From an uncultured Saprospirales bacterium (GTDB taxonomy: Bacteria; Bacteroidota; Bacteroidia; Chitinophagales; JADIYW01): 5,500 bases of DNA. Positions 1-5,500 of this stretch are shown here, piece by piece; position 1 is the stretch's first letter, and every line of letters starts with the position of its first letter. The translations under genes and the position numbers were made by a program. Under the pieces are notes generated by a model that was not told where the DNA came from, did not search any database, and was given only the letters and a program-made list of their open reading frames with translations. The stretch is taken from positions 1 through 5,500 of the forward strand of contig CALLKF010000013.1 in the NCBI GenBank assembly GCA_938008535.1, in the 5' to 3' direction.

Positions 1-339
1 TGTGATATATAAACCTGTGCCTGCTGCTATACGAGCTGTGCCACTCATAGTAGATTTTAATACCAAACGACCACCTGCTGCCAATGCACCAGCACTTACA
101 GTGGCTGTACCAGTAACATTTAAGAACCCTAAGCCATTTAATGTTGCACCTAAAGCATTGTTTAGGGTAACATCTTTTACATTAATATTTCCTGTTAAAG
201 CTGCCGTTTGAGCAGTAGTACCATTGAATATTAATCCTGCATCAGTTCCTGTTATGGTGCCAGTATTACTTAAATCACCAGATACAGAAATTGTATTTGC
301 ACCATTAATGGCTTTGGGTGCAATTTTGGCGTTAAAATC
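1..339 (-). pseudogene. Start-less fragment of a beta-strand-repeat surface protein (partial at the left edge)
   Basis: On the minus strand one frame is open from a TAA at 340-342 to the window edge (113 codons). The product is rich in Gly, Thr, Ala and Asn with regular short beta-strand-like units, for example DLSNTGTITGTDAGLIFNGT, VTLNNALGATLNG and GGRLVLKSTMSGTARIAAGT. Such text is typical of large secreted adhesin-like proteins of Bacteroidota, often exported by the type IX system; the LVLKST...TARIAAGTG stretch resembles the unit preceding a 'GNVTVERY' motif in those proteins (family recollection, not searched). The frame has no ATG until 46-48, deep inside the repeat text, and no signal peptide or plausible GTG/TTG start. 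It therefore looks like a 5'-truncated remnant, or the product of a rearrangement or misassembly. GC is visibly higher than in the rest of the window. The plus-strand frame over the same bases is Pro/Val/Ala-rich low-complexity text and is taken as a shadow. The beta-repeat character is fairly sure; pseudogene status is inferred. Confidence 0.55.
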
Positions 340-344
340 TTAAC
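331..344. repeat. Short inverted repeat at the junction of the surface-protein fragment and the oxidoreductase gene
   Basis: GTTAA-AATC-TTAAC has perfect 5-base arms and a 4-base loop. It lies just beyond the stop of the minus-strand oxidoreductase gene and spans the point where the surface-protein frame begins. It is AT-rich and lacks a clear T-run, so a terminator role is weak; chance is a real possibility. Confidence 0.25.
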
Positions 345-349
345 TATAA

Positions 350-1891
350 TTATGCTTTTGTCGTCTTAAAATCAATTTTAAAATCTTTACAAATTAATTT
401 GGCTACTTCGCGACCTTGTTCAATGGCAACTGGTATTCCACCACCAGGTCGACTCCAATGACTAGCGTAATAAAATTGTTTTAGTTTTGGCAATTTGAAT
501 TTTACTGGTGATGTAGCTAAAATATTTTCACCTGGAAGCCAGCCTTGCGCGCTACCTTGCCAATTATTGGTATATCGTAAAATGGTAGCTGGTGTAGAAA
601 AATCTGTTACTTCTATATCTTCTCTGATAGTTGGAAATTTATTTTCTAATAAATCAACCAAAGCATTTACAAATTTTGTTTTTTCTGCTCGATATTTTAA
701 TCGTTCGTTTTTGCGCAATTGAATCCAATAATTTCCATTGGTAGTGTAAAAGCTACAAGCCATCACAGTTTTACCTTCAGGTGCTAGTGTTTTATCATAA
801 TTATAGAAATGTACTTCTAATCGTTCCCAACTTGTGCCACAAGGCGACTCTAATTTAACTTCTATTGGAAAACGAAAAAAATGCGGAAATTCTTTGTATG
901 TTTTTTTCAATCCAAAAGAAACCAATAAAACTGAATAATAAACATCTATTACTTTACCATCTTTTAGTTTTAAGATTTTATCATCTACATAATTTCCATC
1001 TAAATAATCAAATACTGTTTTATACCAATCAGCACTAGACACCACGGCATCGCCATTGTGTATTACATTTTTCCGGACCAACAAACCAACTGCTTTATTT
1101 TGTTCGGTAATAATTTTTTTCACTGGTGTATTGTAGTGAATAGTACCACCCAACGAAGTATATTTGTCTGCAATTTTTTGAGCCCAAGCCAAAGAGCCAC
1201 CAATTGGGTAACCAGCGCTTTTTTTATCAAAAACTGCATGCGGAAAATTAAAAACTAGCATTTTTACTTCTTGTCCATCAAATAATAATTCAAATGCTTC
1301 GCGAATAAATGGACTTTTAAATTTCTTTGCTAAATCAAAATTGCTGACCTTACGTTGTTTGTTCAGAATAAATAAAAACTTCAAATATCTTGACATTTTA
1401 ATACCACGAAGGATTGATGGTAAAATTGGAAGTTTGTCCATTTTGGGTGGCAAATCATAGTTTTGCAATACACGAATATCATTTATAAATGCTGTTGTAA
1501 TTTTCTCGTCCTCTGGCGATAAATCAAGCATGTATTTTTTTAGTTGATTTAAATTATTATAAAAATGAAAAACGTTTTTTCCATATTTATCAATATTATT
1601 TTTAAGTTCAATACTAATCCTAATTTCGTGGTGGTGAAATTCAATAGATTCCAAATTTAGTATCTCTGACCACATGTGATAGAATCCGCTTCCTTTATCA
1701 GAACCTAAAATCCAATGCGCACAACCGTCAATGGTAAACTCACCTTTTTCCCAACTTGTACATAGGCCGCCTGGAATATCATGTTTTTCAAAAATATGTG
1801 TTTCAAACCCATTCATTTGTAAATAACAACCTGTGCAAAGTCCAGAAATACCTGCACCAACTATATTTATTTTGGGTTTTTTTTGAAGCAT
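350..1891 (-). CDS. FAD-dependent oxidoreductase of the phytoene desaturase / carotenoid isomerase / retinol saturase family
   Basis: The protein has 513 residues from the ATG at 1889-1891. The frame can be extended nine codons to a TTG at 1916-1918, but the ATG sits a normal distance ahead of the FAD-binding fold and is preferred. Residues ~8-44 form the dinucleotide-binding fold: INIVGAGISGL gives GxGxxG at 12-17, the acidic residue ending strand 2 is E35 in HIFEKHD, and PGG at 40-42 closes it. Near the C-terminus (about 473-500) FYYASHWSRPGGGIPVA followed by GREVAKLI matches the second FAD-contact motif of the CrtI/COG1233 family. Members desaturate, isomerise or saturate conjugated polyenes at the membrane; length and ends look complete. 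CrtISO- or RetSat-like activity is as likely as true phytoene desaturation, and no crtB, crtY or other carotenoid gene is in view, so no symbol is given. It is divergent from the di-iron gene at 2178 and may share its control region. The family is sure; the substrate is unknown. Confidence 0.9.
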   Translation of the reverse strand: MLQKKPKINIVGAGISGLCTGCYLQMNGFETHIFEKHDIPGGLCTSWEKGEFTIDGCAHWILGSDKGSGFYHMWSEILNLESIEFHHHEIRISIELKNNIDKYGKNVFHFYNNLNQLKKYMLDLSPEDEKITTAFINDIRVLQNYDLPPKMDKLPILPSILRGIKMSRYLKFLFILNKQRKVSNFDLAKKFKSPFIREAFELLFDGQEVKMLVFNFPHAVFDKKSAGYPIGGSLAWAQKIADKYTSLGGTIHYNTPVKKIITEQNKAVGLLVRKNVIHNGDAVVSSADWYKTVFDYLDGNYVDDKILKLKDGKVIDVYYSVLLVSFGLKKTYKEFPHFFRFPIEVKLESPCGTSWERLEVHFYNYDKTLAPEGKTVMACSFYTTNGNYWIQLRKNERLKYRAEKTKFVNALVDLLENKFPTIREDIEVTDFSTPATILRYTNNWQGSAQGWLPGENILATSPVKFKLPKLKQFYYASHWSRPGGGIPVAIEQGREVAKLICKDFKIDFKTTKA

Positions 1892-2052
1892 AAAATTGTA
1901 GCAGATTTTTTTGAACAAGCAAAATGCGCTTAAAAAATGTCATTAAAAACTAATATTGTAAATTTATTTTTTATTGTCAAAGCAAAAAGAAGTTAAGAAA
2001 ATGAACAGTTAAACAAAACATAAAATATTTAGTTTCTATTAAAGTGTATTTG

Positions 2053-2084
2053 CAAAAATGATTAAATATCATGCTTATTTACAA
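2053..2084 (-). promoter_or_regulatory. Weak promoter candidate for the minus-strand FAD oxidoreductase gene
   Basis: Read on the minus strand, TTG (2082-2084) is followed after 21 bases by CATTTTTG (2053-2060), one mismatch from the Bacteroidota -7 consensus TAnnTTTG. It would give a leader of roughly 150 bases before the ATG at 1891. No perfect TAnnTTTG was found on this strand between 1892 and 2177. The rest of this 286-base gap shows no convincing small gene or RNA. Confidence 0.2.
2058..2072. repeat. Inverted repeat in the divergent promoter region
   Basis: ATGAT-TAAAT-ATCAT has perfect 5-base arms around a 5-base centre. It lies about midway between the divergent oxidoreductase and di-iron genes and overlaps a weak minus-strand promoter candidate, so it could be an operator. 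In such AT-rich sequence an inverted repeat of this size may arise by chance. Confidence 0.2.
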
Positions 2085-2126
2085 TTCAATAATTTAGCAA
2101 AATAGTTACTTACAACTACTTGTTTA

Positions 2127-2157
2127 TTGGTATATTGAAATAGAAATTATATCTTTG
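2127..2157 (+). promoter_or_regulatory. Bacteroidota-type promoter of the di-iron desaturase gene
   Basis: TTG at 2127-2129, a 20-base spacer, and TATCTTTG at 2150-2157 match the Bacteroidota sigma-A promoter (TTG near -33, TAnnTTTG near -7) in both elements and spacing. Transcription would begin near 2163-2166, leaving a leader of only about 12-15 bases before the ATG at 2178. No Shine-Dalgarno motif is present, as is usual in this phylum. The start site is inferred, not observed. Confidence 0.65.
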
Positions 2158-2177
2158 ACCAAATTAATTTTTGAAGT

Positions 2178-3389
2178 ATGTCATATTTCAGTCAAACCAT
2201 AAACCAATCTGCAACTAGTAATTCTGTTTACACACGGTTAAAATATTATTCAATTGTATTCATAGCATTTTTAGTTTTATTACCAGTTCCTTGGTTGGCT
2301 TTGGTTATAGTATTTACATTAGCATGGCATGGTTTAATAATGTGGAGTTATAAAACTGAACCTATGAAATGGTTGAGCAAACAACTGAATGCTGCAGCTA
2401 AATGGCTGGCAAAATATATGCTGAACGATGAACGCAACAGTCCGTATTTATTTTCATTAATCGGAATAGGCATATTTGCACCAACATTATTTATTCTATC
2501 ATATTGGTATCAATCCAAACAAACACATTTTAATTGGTATGCAGTTATGGTATATCATGTTTTAAATTATGGACCCTACTTTGCATTTTTTTCTCAGATT
2601 GCCACACTAATACATAAAGAAGGTCATGCACCACGTGGTTTATTTAAAAAACCATTTAAATTTTTGAATAAATTCTATGGATATTTTTTAGCAATTTTTT
2701 ACGGACATGTACCAGAAGGTTATCCAATGGGTCATATGCGGATTCATCACAAATATAACAATGCACCAGAAGATGTCACTTCTACTGTTTTTTACGACAG
2801 AACACAGGCATCACGTTTTATGATTTATTTGTTTGAGTTTATGTTATTTTGGACAGGTATTTCTGTTGCTTATCATCATTATAAAGATAAGAGAATAGAA
2901 GATTGTAAGAAGATGTTGCGCGGTATGTTTATTTTTTATGGATTGATTGCTGTGGTGATGTATTTAAATTTCTGGTTTGGCTTTGCTTATTTACTATTGC
3001 CGCATCTTTCATCAATTATATTTTTAGCAGCGATAAATTATACTTGGCATGCATGGACTGACCCATCAGATCCAAAAAATATTTACAAAAACAGCATTAC
3101 AATCATTAACGGTCAATACAATGTTTACAATGAAGATTATCATGTAGAACATCACAAACGACCACAAACACATTGGGAAGAATATCCAATAAATTATGAG
3201 AAATACAAAGATGAATATGCTGCAAACCGTGCTATAATATTTCAAGATACACAAGCATTTGCTGTCTTTTTTATGCTGCTATTGGGTCATTATGAAAAGA
3301 TGGCAAATCATATGGTTGACCTAAATGGTGACATGACGACAGAAGATAAAATTGCTTTAATGAAAAAGCGATTGCAACCTGCACATTAA
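2178..3389 (+). CDS. Membrane di-iron fatty-acid desaturase/hydroxylase-like protein with AlkB-like features
   Basis: This 403-residue integral membrane protein has hydrophobic segments at about 22-55, 90-110, 121-143, 214-232 and 248-288. It carries the His boxes of non-haem di-iron desaturases and hydroxylases: HKEGH (146-150, HX3H), HMRIHH (186-191, HX3HH) and HVEHH (322-326, HX2HH). A further NYTWHAW (287-293, H291) supplies another possible ligand, and box 2 is followed by NNAPED (194-199). The HH...PED and NYxxH patterns recall the alkane hydroxylase AlkB (HH...TPEDPA, NYxEHYG), so oxygen-dependent hydroxylation is as plausible as desaturation; the comparison is from memory. The catalytic face should be cytoplasmic and electrons must come from a ferredoxin/rubredoxin or similar partner, none of which is encoded here. 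The C-terminal tail (~370-403) is soluble and charged. The ATG at 2178 lies just behind a strong promoter match. It is divergent from the FAD oxidoreductase gene. The superfamily is sure; substrate and reaction are not. Confidence 0.85.
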   Translation: MSYFSQTINQSATSNSVYTRLKYYSIVFIAFLVLLPVPWLALVIVFTLAWHGLIMWSYKTEPMKWLSKQLNAAAKWLAKYMLNDERNSPYLFSLIGIGIFAPTLFILSYWYQSKQTHFNWYAVMVYHVLNYGPYFAFFSQIATLIHKEGHAPRGLFKKPFKFLNKFYGYFLAIFYGHVPEGYPMGHMRIHHKYNNAPEDVTSTVFYDRTQASRFMIYLFEFMLFWTGISVAYHHYKDKRIEDCKKMLRGMFIFYGLIAVVMYLNFWFGFAYLLLPHLSSIIFLAAINYTWHAWTDPSDPKNIYKNSITIINGQYNVYNEDYHVEHHKRPQTHWEEYPINYEKYKDEYAANRAIIFQDTQAFAVFFMLLLGHYEKMANHMVDLNGDMTTEDKIALMKKRLQPAH

Positions 3390-3480
3390 TATAAACCTAC
3401 ATCTTTTTTAGCTTTTACGATGCTGTTCACCAAATGCGTGAATATTATAATTTATTACTAAATACATGTAATACTTTATT

Positions 3481-3509
3481 TTGTAAATAATATCAACTTT
3501 ATAATGTTG
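3481..3509 (+). promoter_or_regulatory. Possible promoter of the SHOCT protein/lipoprotein unit
   Basis: TTG at 3481-3483 and TAATGTTG at 3502-3509, separated by 18 bases, approximate the Bacteroidota promoter with one mismatch in TAnnTTTG. The predicted start of transcription would fall at the edge of the palindrome at 3518-3530. The rest of the 152-base gap (3390-3541) shows no gene and no clear hairpin terminator for the upstream gene. Confidence 0.3.
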
Positions 3510-3517
3510 TAAAATCA

Positions 3518-3530
3518 TTTACAGTGTAAA
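3518..3530. promoter_or_regulatory. 13-bp palindrome upstream of the SHOCT protein gene (candidate operator)
   Basis: TTTACA-G-TGTAAA is a perfect inverted repeat with a one-base centre, ending 11 bases before the ATG at 3542. Another TGTAAA at 3508-3513 forms a second inverted repeat with the same TTTACA (loop ATCA), and a further copy lies at 3482-3487. The clustered half-sites in so short a gap suggest a repressor or activator site, or alternative leader hairpins. No regulator is encoded nearby, so this is a pattern-based suggestion. Confidence 0.35.
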
Positions 3531-3541
3531 ATACTATTACC

Positions 3542-3766
3542 ATGTACAAATATCGCATAGAAATAGATTTAATTTGGTGGTTCATTTGGTTTATATTGTT
3601 TTCTTGGATTTTTACAAATGCTTATCAAATACCTTTTAAACGACGAAAAAGAATTAGTGCATTAACTATTTTAGAAAAGCGTTTCTCATCTAGACAAATC
3701 TCTGAAGAAGAATATCAGCTAAAGAAAAAATCAATTGAAAATAAAGTTAGAATTTTAAAATATTGA
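3542..3766 (+). CDS. Small membrane protein with a C-terminal SHOCT-like motif
   Basis: A 74-residue protein. Residues ~9-27 form one hydrophobic, Trp/Phe-rich membrane segment (LIWWFIWFILFSWIF), followed by a basic stretch (KRRKR, 34-38) that should lie in the cytoplasm. Residues ~41-66 read LTILEKRFSSRQISEEEYQL and on to KKKSIE, close to the SHOCT pattern (short C-terminal domain: L..L..RF..G.IS.EEY...K..L), a helical hairpin often at the C-terminus of small bacterial membrane proteins and thought to mediate oligomerisation or binding. The usual Gly in the turn is Gln here (SRQIS). The ATG is the only sensible start. It lies 33 bases ahead of the lipoprotein gene on the same strand with no promoter match between, so co-transcription is likely. 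The molecular role is unknown. Confidence 0.75.
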   Translation: MYKYRIEIDLIWWFIWFILFSWIFTNAYQIPFKRRKRISALTILEKRFSSRQISEEEYQLKKKSIENKVRILKY

Positions 3767-3799
3767 CAACAATATCAATTAACTATCAAAAAAATTAAC

Positions 3800-4417
3800 A
3801 TGAAAAAATATATTCATCTGCCAATTTACCTTCTTATTTTAATTTTATATACTTCTTGTGTATCAACAACAATAATTAGTAGTTGGAAAGAACAAAATAA
3901 ACAGATAGAAATTGGCAAACTTCATAAAGTATTAGTAGTTGCACTATTTAAAGATGAAACCAATAGACGTAAAGCGGAAGACCAAATGGTTATTTATTTA
4001 AAAGGAAAAGGTATCGTATCTTATGACTATTTTGACGATAACATTAGTACTAAAAATGAAGAAGCAATTCGCTATAAAATAAAAGCTGATGGTTTTGATG
4101 GTGCAATTACAATGCGATTAATTGATGTTGATAAAGAGAAAACATACACACCTGGAAATATAACAAGTTATCCATCTTACTATCAAACATTCGGTGGTTA
4201 CTATTATAGAAATTGGAACTATTACAGAACACCTGGTTATTATTCAACTACCAAAACATACACTATCGAAAACAATATATTTTCAATAAAAGAAGATAAA
4301 ATAATTTGGACTGGCATCACACAAACTACAAATCCAGAAGGTGTAAATAAGCTAACAGAAGAAGTAACTAAAGTAGTTTATAAAAAAATGGTATCTGAAG
4401 GTTTTATTAATAAATAG
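3800..4417 (+). CDS. Tyrosine-rich lipoprotein of unknown function
   Basis: A 205-residue protein with a lipoprotein signal: MKKYIH, a hydrophobic core at 7-17, then the lipobox-like YTSC with Cys20 as the predicted acylated residue. The residues after Cys20 (VSTT) contain no acidic run, so surface export by the Bacteroidota 'SDDDD'-type signal is not indicated and a periplasm-facing anchor is likelier. After SSWKEQ, strand HKVLVVALF (42-50), an acidic/basic helix (51-70), strand GIVSYDYF (71-78) and DGFDGAITMRLIDVDKE (98-113) suggest an alpha/beta domain. It resembles in outline the DUF4136-like or LpoB-like lipoproteins, but this is a guess from pattern only. Residues 116-154 form a low-complexity segment with about a dozen Tyr plus Gly, Asn, Trp and Pro. 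The C-terminal part (157-205) returns to an ordinary fold with IIWTGITQTTNPEG. Probably one transcript with the SHOCT protein upstream. Its stop is 24 bases from the end of the convergent desaturase gene. Confidence 0.75.
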   Translation: MKKYIHLPIYLLILILYTSCVSTTIISSWKEQNKQIEIGKLHKVLVVALFKDETNRRKAEDQMVIYLKGKGIVSYDYFDDNISTKNEEAIRYKIKADGFDGAITMRLIDVDKEKTYTPGNITSYPSYYQTFGGYYYRNWNYYRTPGYYSTTKTYTIENNIFSIKEDKIIWTGITQTTNPEGVNKLTEEVTKVVYKKMVSEGFINK

Positions 4418-4424
4418 TATTTTG

Positions 4425-4457
4425 AACAATTAAATAAAAAATTACTTGTTATTTTTT
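4425..4457. terminator. Weak bidirectional terminator candidate between convergent genes
   Basis: AACAA (4425-4429) and TTGTT (4446-4450) can pair across a 16-base AT-rich loop; on the plus strand a run of T follows (4452-4457), and on the other strand the A-rich stretch offers little. The stem is short and AT-only apart from one C-G pair, and its right arm lies inside the last codons of the minus-strand gene. It is listed because the two genes converge here and no better candidate exists. Confidence 0.2.
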
Positions 4458-5479
4458 CTATTTCGTTTGTATTCGCCAAATGAAACCATTTTTTGGCGTT
4501 GTTCGTCCCAAAGGTTAGAGCGCAATGTTTTTAAACTTTGCCAAAACGTAATCGTATTCGTATGTTTTAAAAATATTGGATTTTCTTTATGACATTTTCT
4601 TAAATTATAATTAGGAATTGCTGGACTTAAATGATGAATATGGTGATAACCAATATTGCCAGAAAGCCAATGAAATATACGTGGCAATTTATAATAAGTA
4701 CTTCCTTTTAATGCAGCCACAACATAATTCCATTCTTCTTTTTTTGCTTTAAAAATGTGTTCGTATTGGTGTTGAATATAGAAAAACCACAAAGCATAAA
4801 TTCCAAAGAAAAATAAGTTGGTGAATTGAACTACTAAAAATCGTTCCACTCCAAAAATATATGCAAAAGCTGTGTAAGACAATACGAAAAGTATGTTGCT
4901 GATATTGACACTTTTCTTCACTTTTTTAAAATAATCAGAATCTACAAATGCAAAACGATTATAAATCACCACATAAATGAAACCACCAATAGTAAACAAA
5001 TACAATGGATTTCTGTAAATGCGATAATATAATTTTTGTTTCCAATTTGAGTTTGCATATTGTTCTGTGGTAAATACTTCAATATCACCAATATCACTAA
5101 CTTCTAATTGTCCGTTGTGTGCATGATGAAAATTATGATTTTTTGCCCAATAACGATATGGAATCAACGTGCAAATACTACATACAGTTCCGATGATTTC
5201 ATTCAGCGTTTTGTATTTAGTAAACGAACTATGTCCGCAATCATGTTGGATAATAAAAATTCTGGAAAGAATAAAACCGTTTAACAAAGCAACTAATGCT
5301 GAAAAGAAGAACGATTTATCATACAAATAAAATTGTAATCCTAATAAAAAAACATAAAATACAAAGCTGTTAGCAATTTGAACAATCGCTTCTTTGGTAT
5401 TAGGAATCTGATATTTTTTTATCATTTGATTCCAGTTTTTTACATCATCTAATAATTGTTGTTTGTTGAAGGTTTGCAT
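4442..5479 (-). CDS. Acyl-lipid fatty-acid desaturase, delta-12/DesA-like
   Basis: This 345-residue integral membrane protein has all three His boxes of the acyl-lipid desaturases with canonical spacing: HDCGH (79-83), HNFHH (115-119, followed by A-H-N-G) and HHIHH (279-283, followed by LSPAIPNYNL). H237 in FYIQHQYEH is a probable further ligand, typical of the family. Hydrophobic segments lie at about 37-54, 58-77, 98-108, 159-174, 192-210 and 214-235. The enzyme should introduce a cis double bond into membrane-lipid acyl chains using O2 and a ferredoxin or cytochrome donor; the omega-6/delta-12 class is suggested by the HDCGHxSF and HHxxHHLSPxIPNYxL motifs. The length is near normal. The basic tail (KRNRKNNK) is soluble. 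The ATG at 5477-5479 is followed at once by the expected N-terminal soluble region; only 21 bases precede it, so its promoter is outside the window. It is convergent with the lipoprotein gene. Regiospecificity cannot be read from the sequence. Confidence 0.9.
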   Translation of the reverse strand: MQTFNKQQLLDDVKNWNQMIKKYQIPNTKEAIVQIANSFVFYVFLLGLQFYLYDKSFFFSALVALLNGFILSRIFIIQHDCGHSSFTKYKTLNEIIGTVCSICTLIPYRYWAKNHNFHHAHNGQLEVSDIGDIEVFTTEQYANSNWKQKLYYRIYRNPLYLFTIGGFIYVVIYNRFAFVDSDYFKKVKKSVNISNILFVLSYTAFAYIFGVERFLVVQFTNLFFFGIYALWFFYIQHQYEHIFKAKKEEWNYVVAALKGSTYYKLPRIFHWLSGNIGYHHIHHLSPAIPNYNLRKCHKENPIFLKHTNTITFWQSLKTLRSNLWDEQRQKMVSFGEYKRNRKNNK

Positions 5480-5500
5480 TGTTGAGTTTTTAGAACAAGT

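Noticed and set aside
2..211. Plus-strand frame giving a 69-residue Pro/Ala/Val-rich peptide
   Set aside because: The minus strand over the same bases encodes beta-repeat surface-protein text that continues to 339, which explains the composition; the plus frame has no family resemblance.
495..722. Plus-strand frame opposite the FAD oxidoreductase gene
   Set aside because: It lies wholly inside the coding region on the other strand, which has clear FAD motifs; no promoter or recognisable protein.
1058..1258. Plus-strand frame rich in Phe/Asn/Cys opposite the FAD oxidoreductase gene
   Set aside because: Antisense shadow of a well-supported gene.
1892..1918. Nine-codon upstream extension of the FAD oxidoreductase from a TTG
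   Set aside because: The ATG at 1891 gives the normal distance to the GxGxxG motif; the extension adds nothing family-like and has no ribosome-binding signal.
1919..2177. Possible small RNA or tRNA in the divergent intergenic region
   Set aside because: No cloverleaf, strong hairpin with T-run or conserved RNA motif was seen; the sequence is simply AT-rich.
3066..3254. Minus-strand hydrophobic 62-residue frame opposite the di-iron gene
   Set aside because: It overlaps the conserved HVEHH region of the plus-strand gene; its hydrophobicity is a by-product of AT-rich antisense reading.
3390..3541. Rho-independent terminator after the di-iron gene
   Set aside because: There is a T-run near 3403-3409 but no GC-containing stem in front of it.
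1..5500. CRISPR array, IS element, phage or defence system
   Set aside because: No regularly spaced repeats, transposase, integrase, nuclease or toxin-antitoxin-like genes were seen.

Overview
The window looks like chromosomal DNA of a member of the Bacteroidota. The sequence is AT-rich (roughly 30% GC by eye outside the first ~330 bases), there are no recognisable Shine-Dalgarno sequences in front of the starts, and one gene is preceded by a good match to the Bacteroidota promoter (TTG, 20 bases, TATCTTTG). A fragment at the left edge resembles the beta-strand-rich cell-surface proteins common in that phylum. No phage, IS element, CRISPR array, rRNA or tRNA was recognised.

Layout from left to right. 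(1) Bases 1-339, minus strand: an open frame for a Gly/Thr/Ala/Asn-rich beta-strand surface protein. It runs off the left edge and has no believable start inside the window; it stops abruptly at a TAA 7 bases from the next gene. (2) 350-1891, minus: a CrtI/carotenoid-isomerase/retinol-saturase-type FAD-dependent oxidoreductase. (3) A 286-base divergent promoter region. (4) 2178-3389, plus: a membrane di-iron enzyme of the fatty-acid desaturase/hydroxylase superfamily, with His-box features reminiscent of AlkB. (5) A 152-base intergenic region with a 13-bp palindrome just upstream of the next start. (6) 3542-3766 and 3800-4417, plus: a probable two-gene unit of a small SHOCT-type membrane protein and a tyrosine-rich lipoprotein. 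(7) 4442-5479, minus, convergent: a classical acyl-lipid (delta-12/DesA-like) fatty-acid desaturase.

Three of the six genes or gene fragments encode redox enzymes acting on hydrophobic, membrane-resident substrates (one flavin desaturase/isomerase/saturase type, two His-box di-iron enzymes). Genes 2 and 4 share a divergent regulatory region. The likely theme is membrane lipid or polyene modification, but no substrate can be read from the sequence. The SHOCT protein/lipoprotein pair may be an envelope unit unrelated to the lipid enzymes. Nothing here proves a new system; the least explained items are the start-less surface-protein frame, the AlkB-like desaturase, and the SHOCT/lipoprotein pair with its palindrome.
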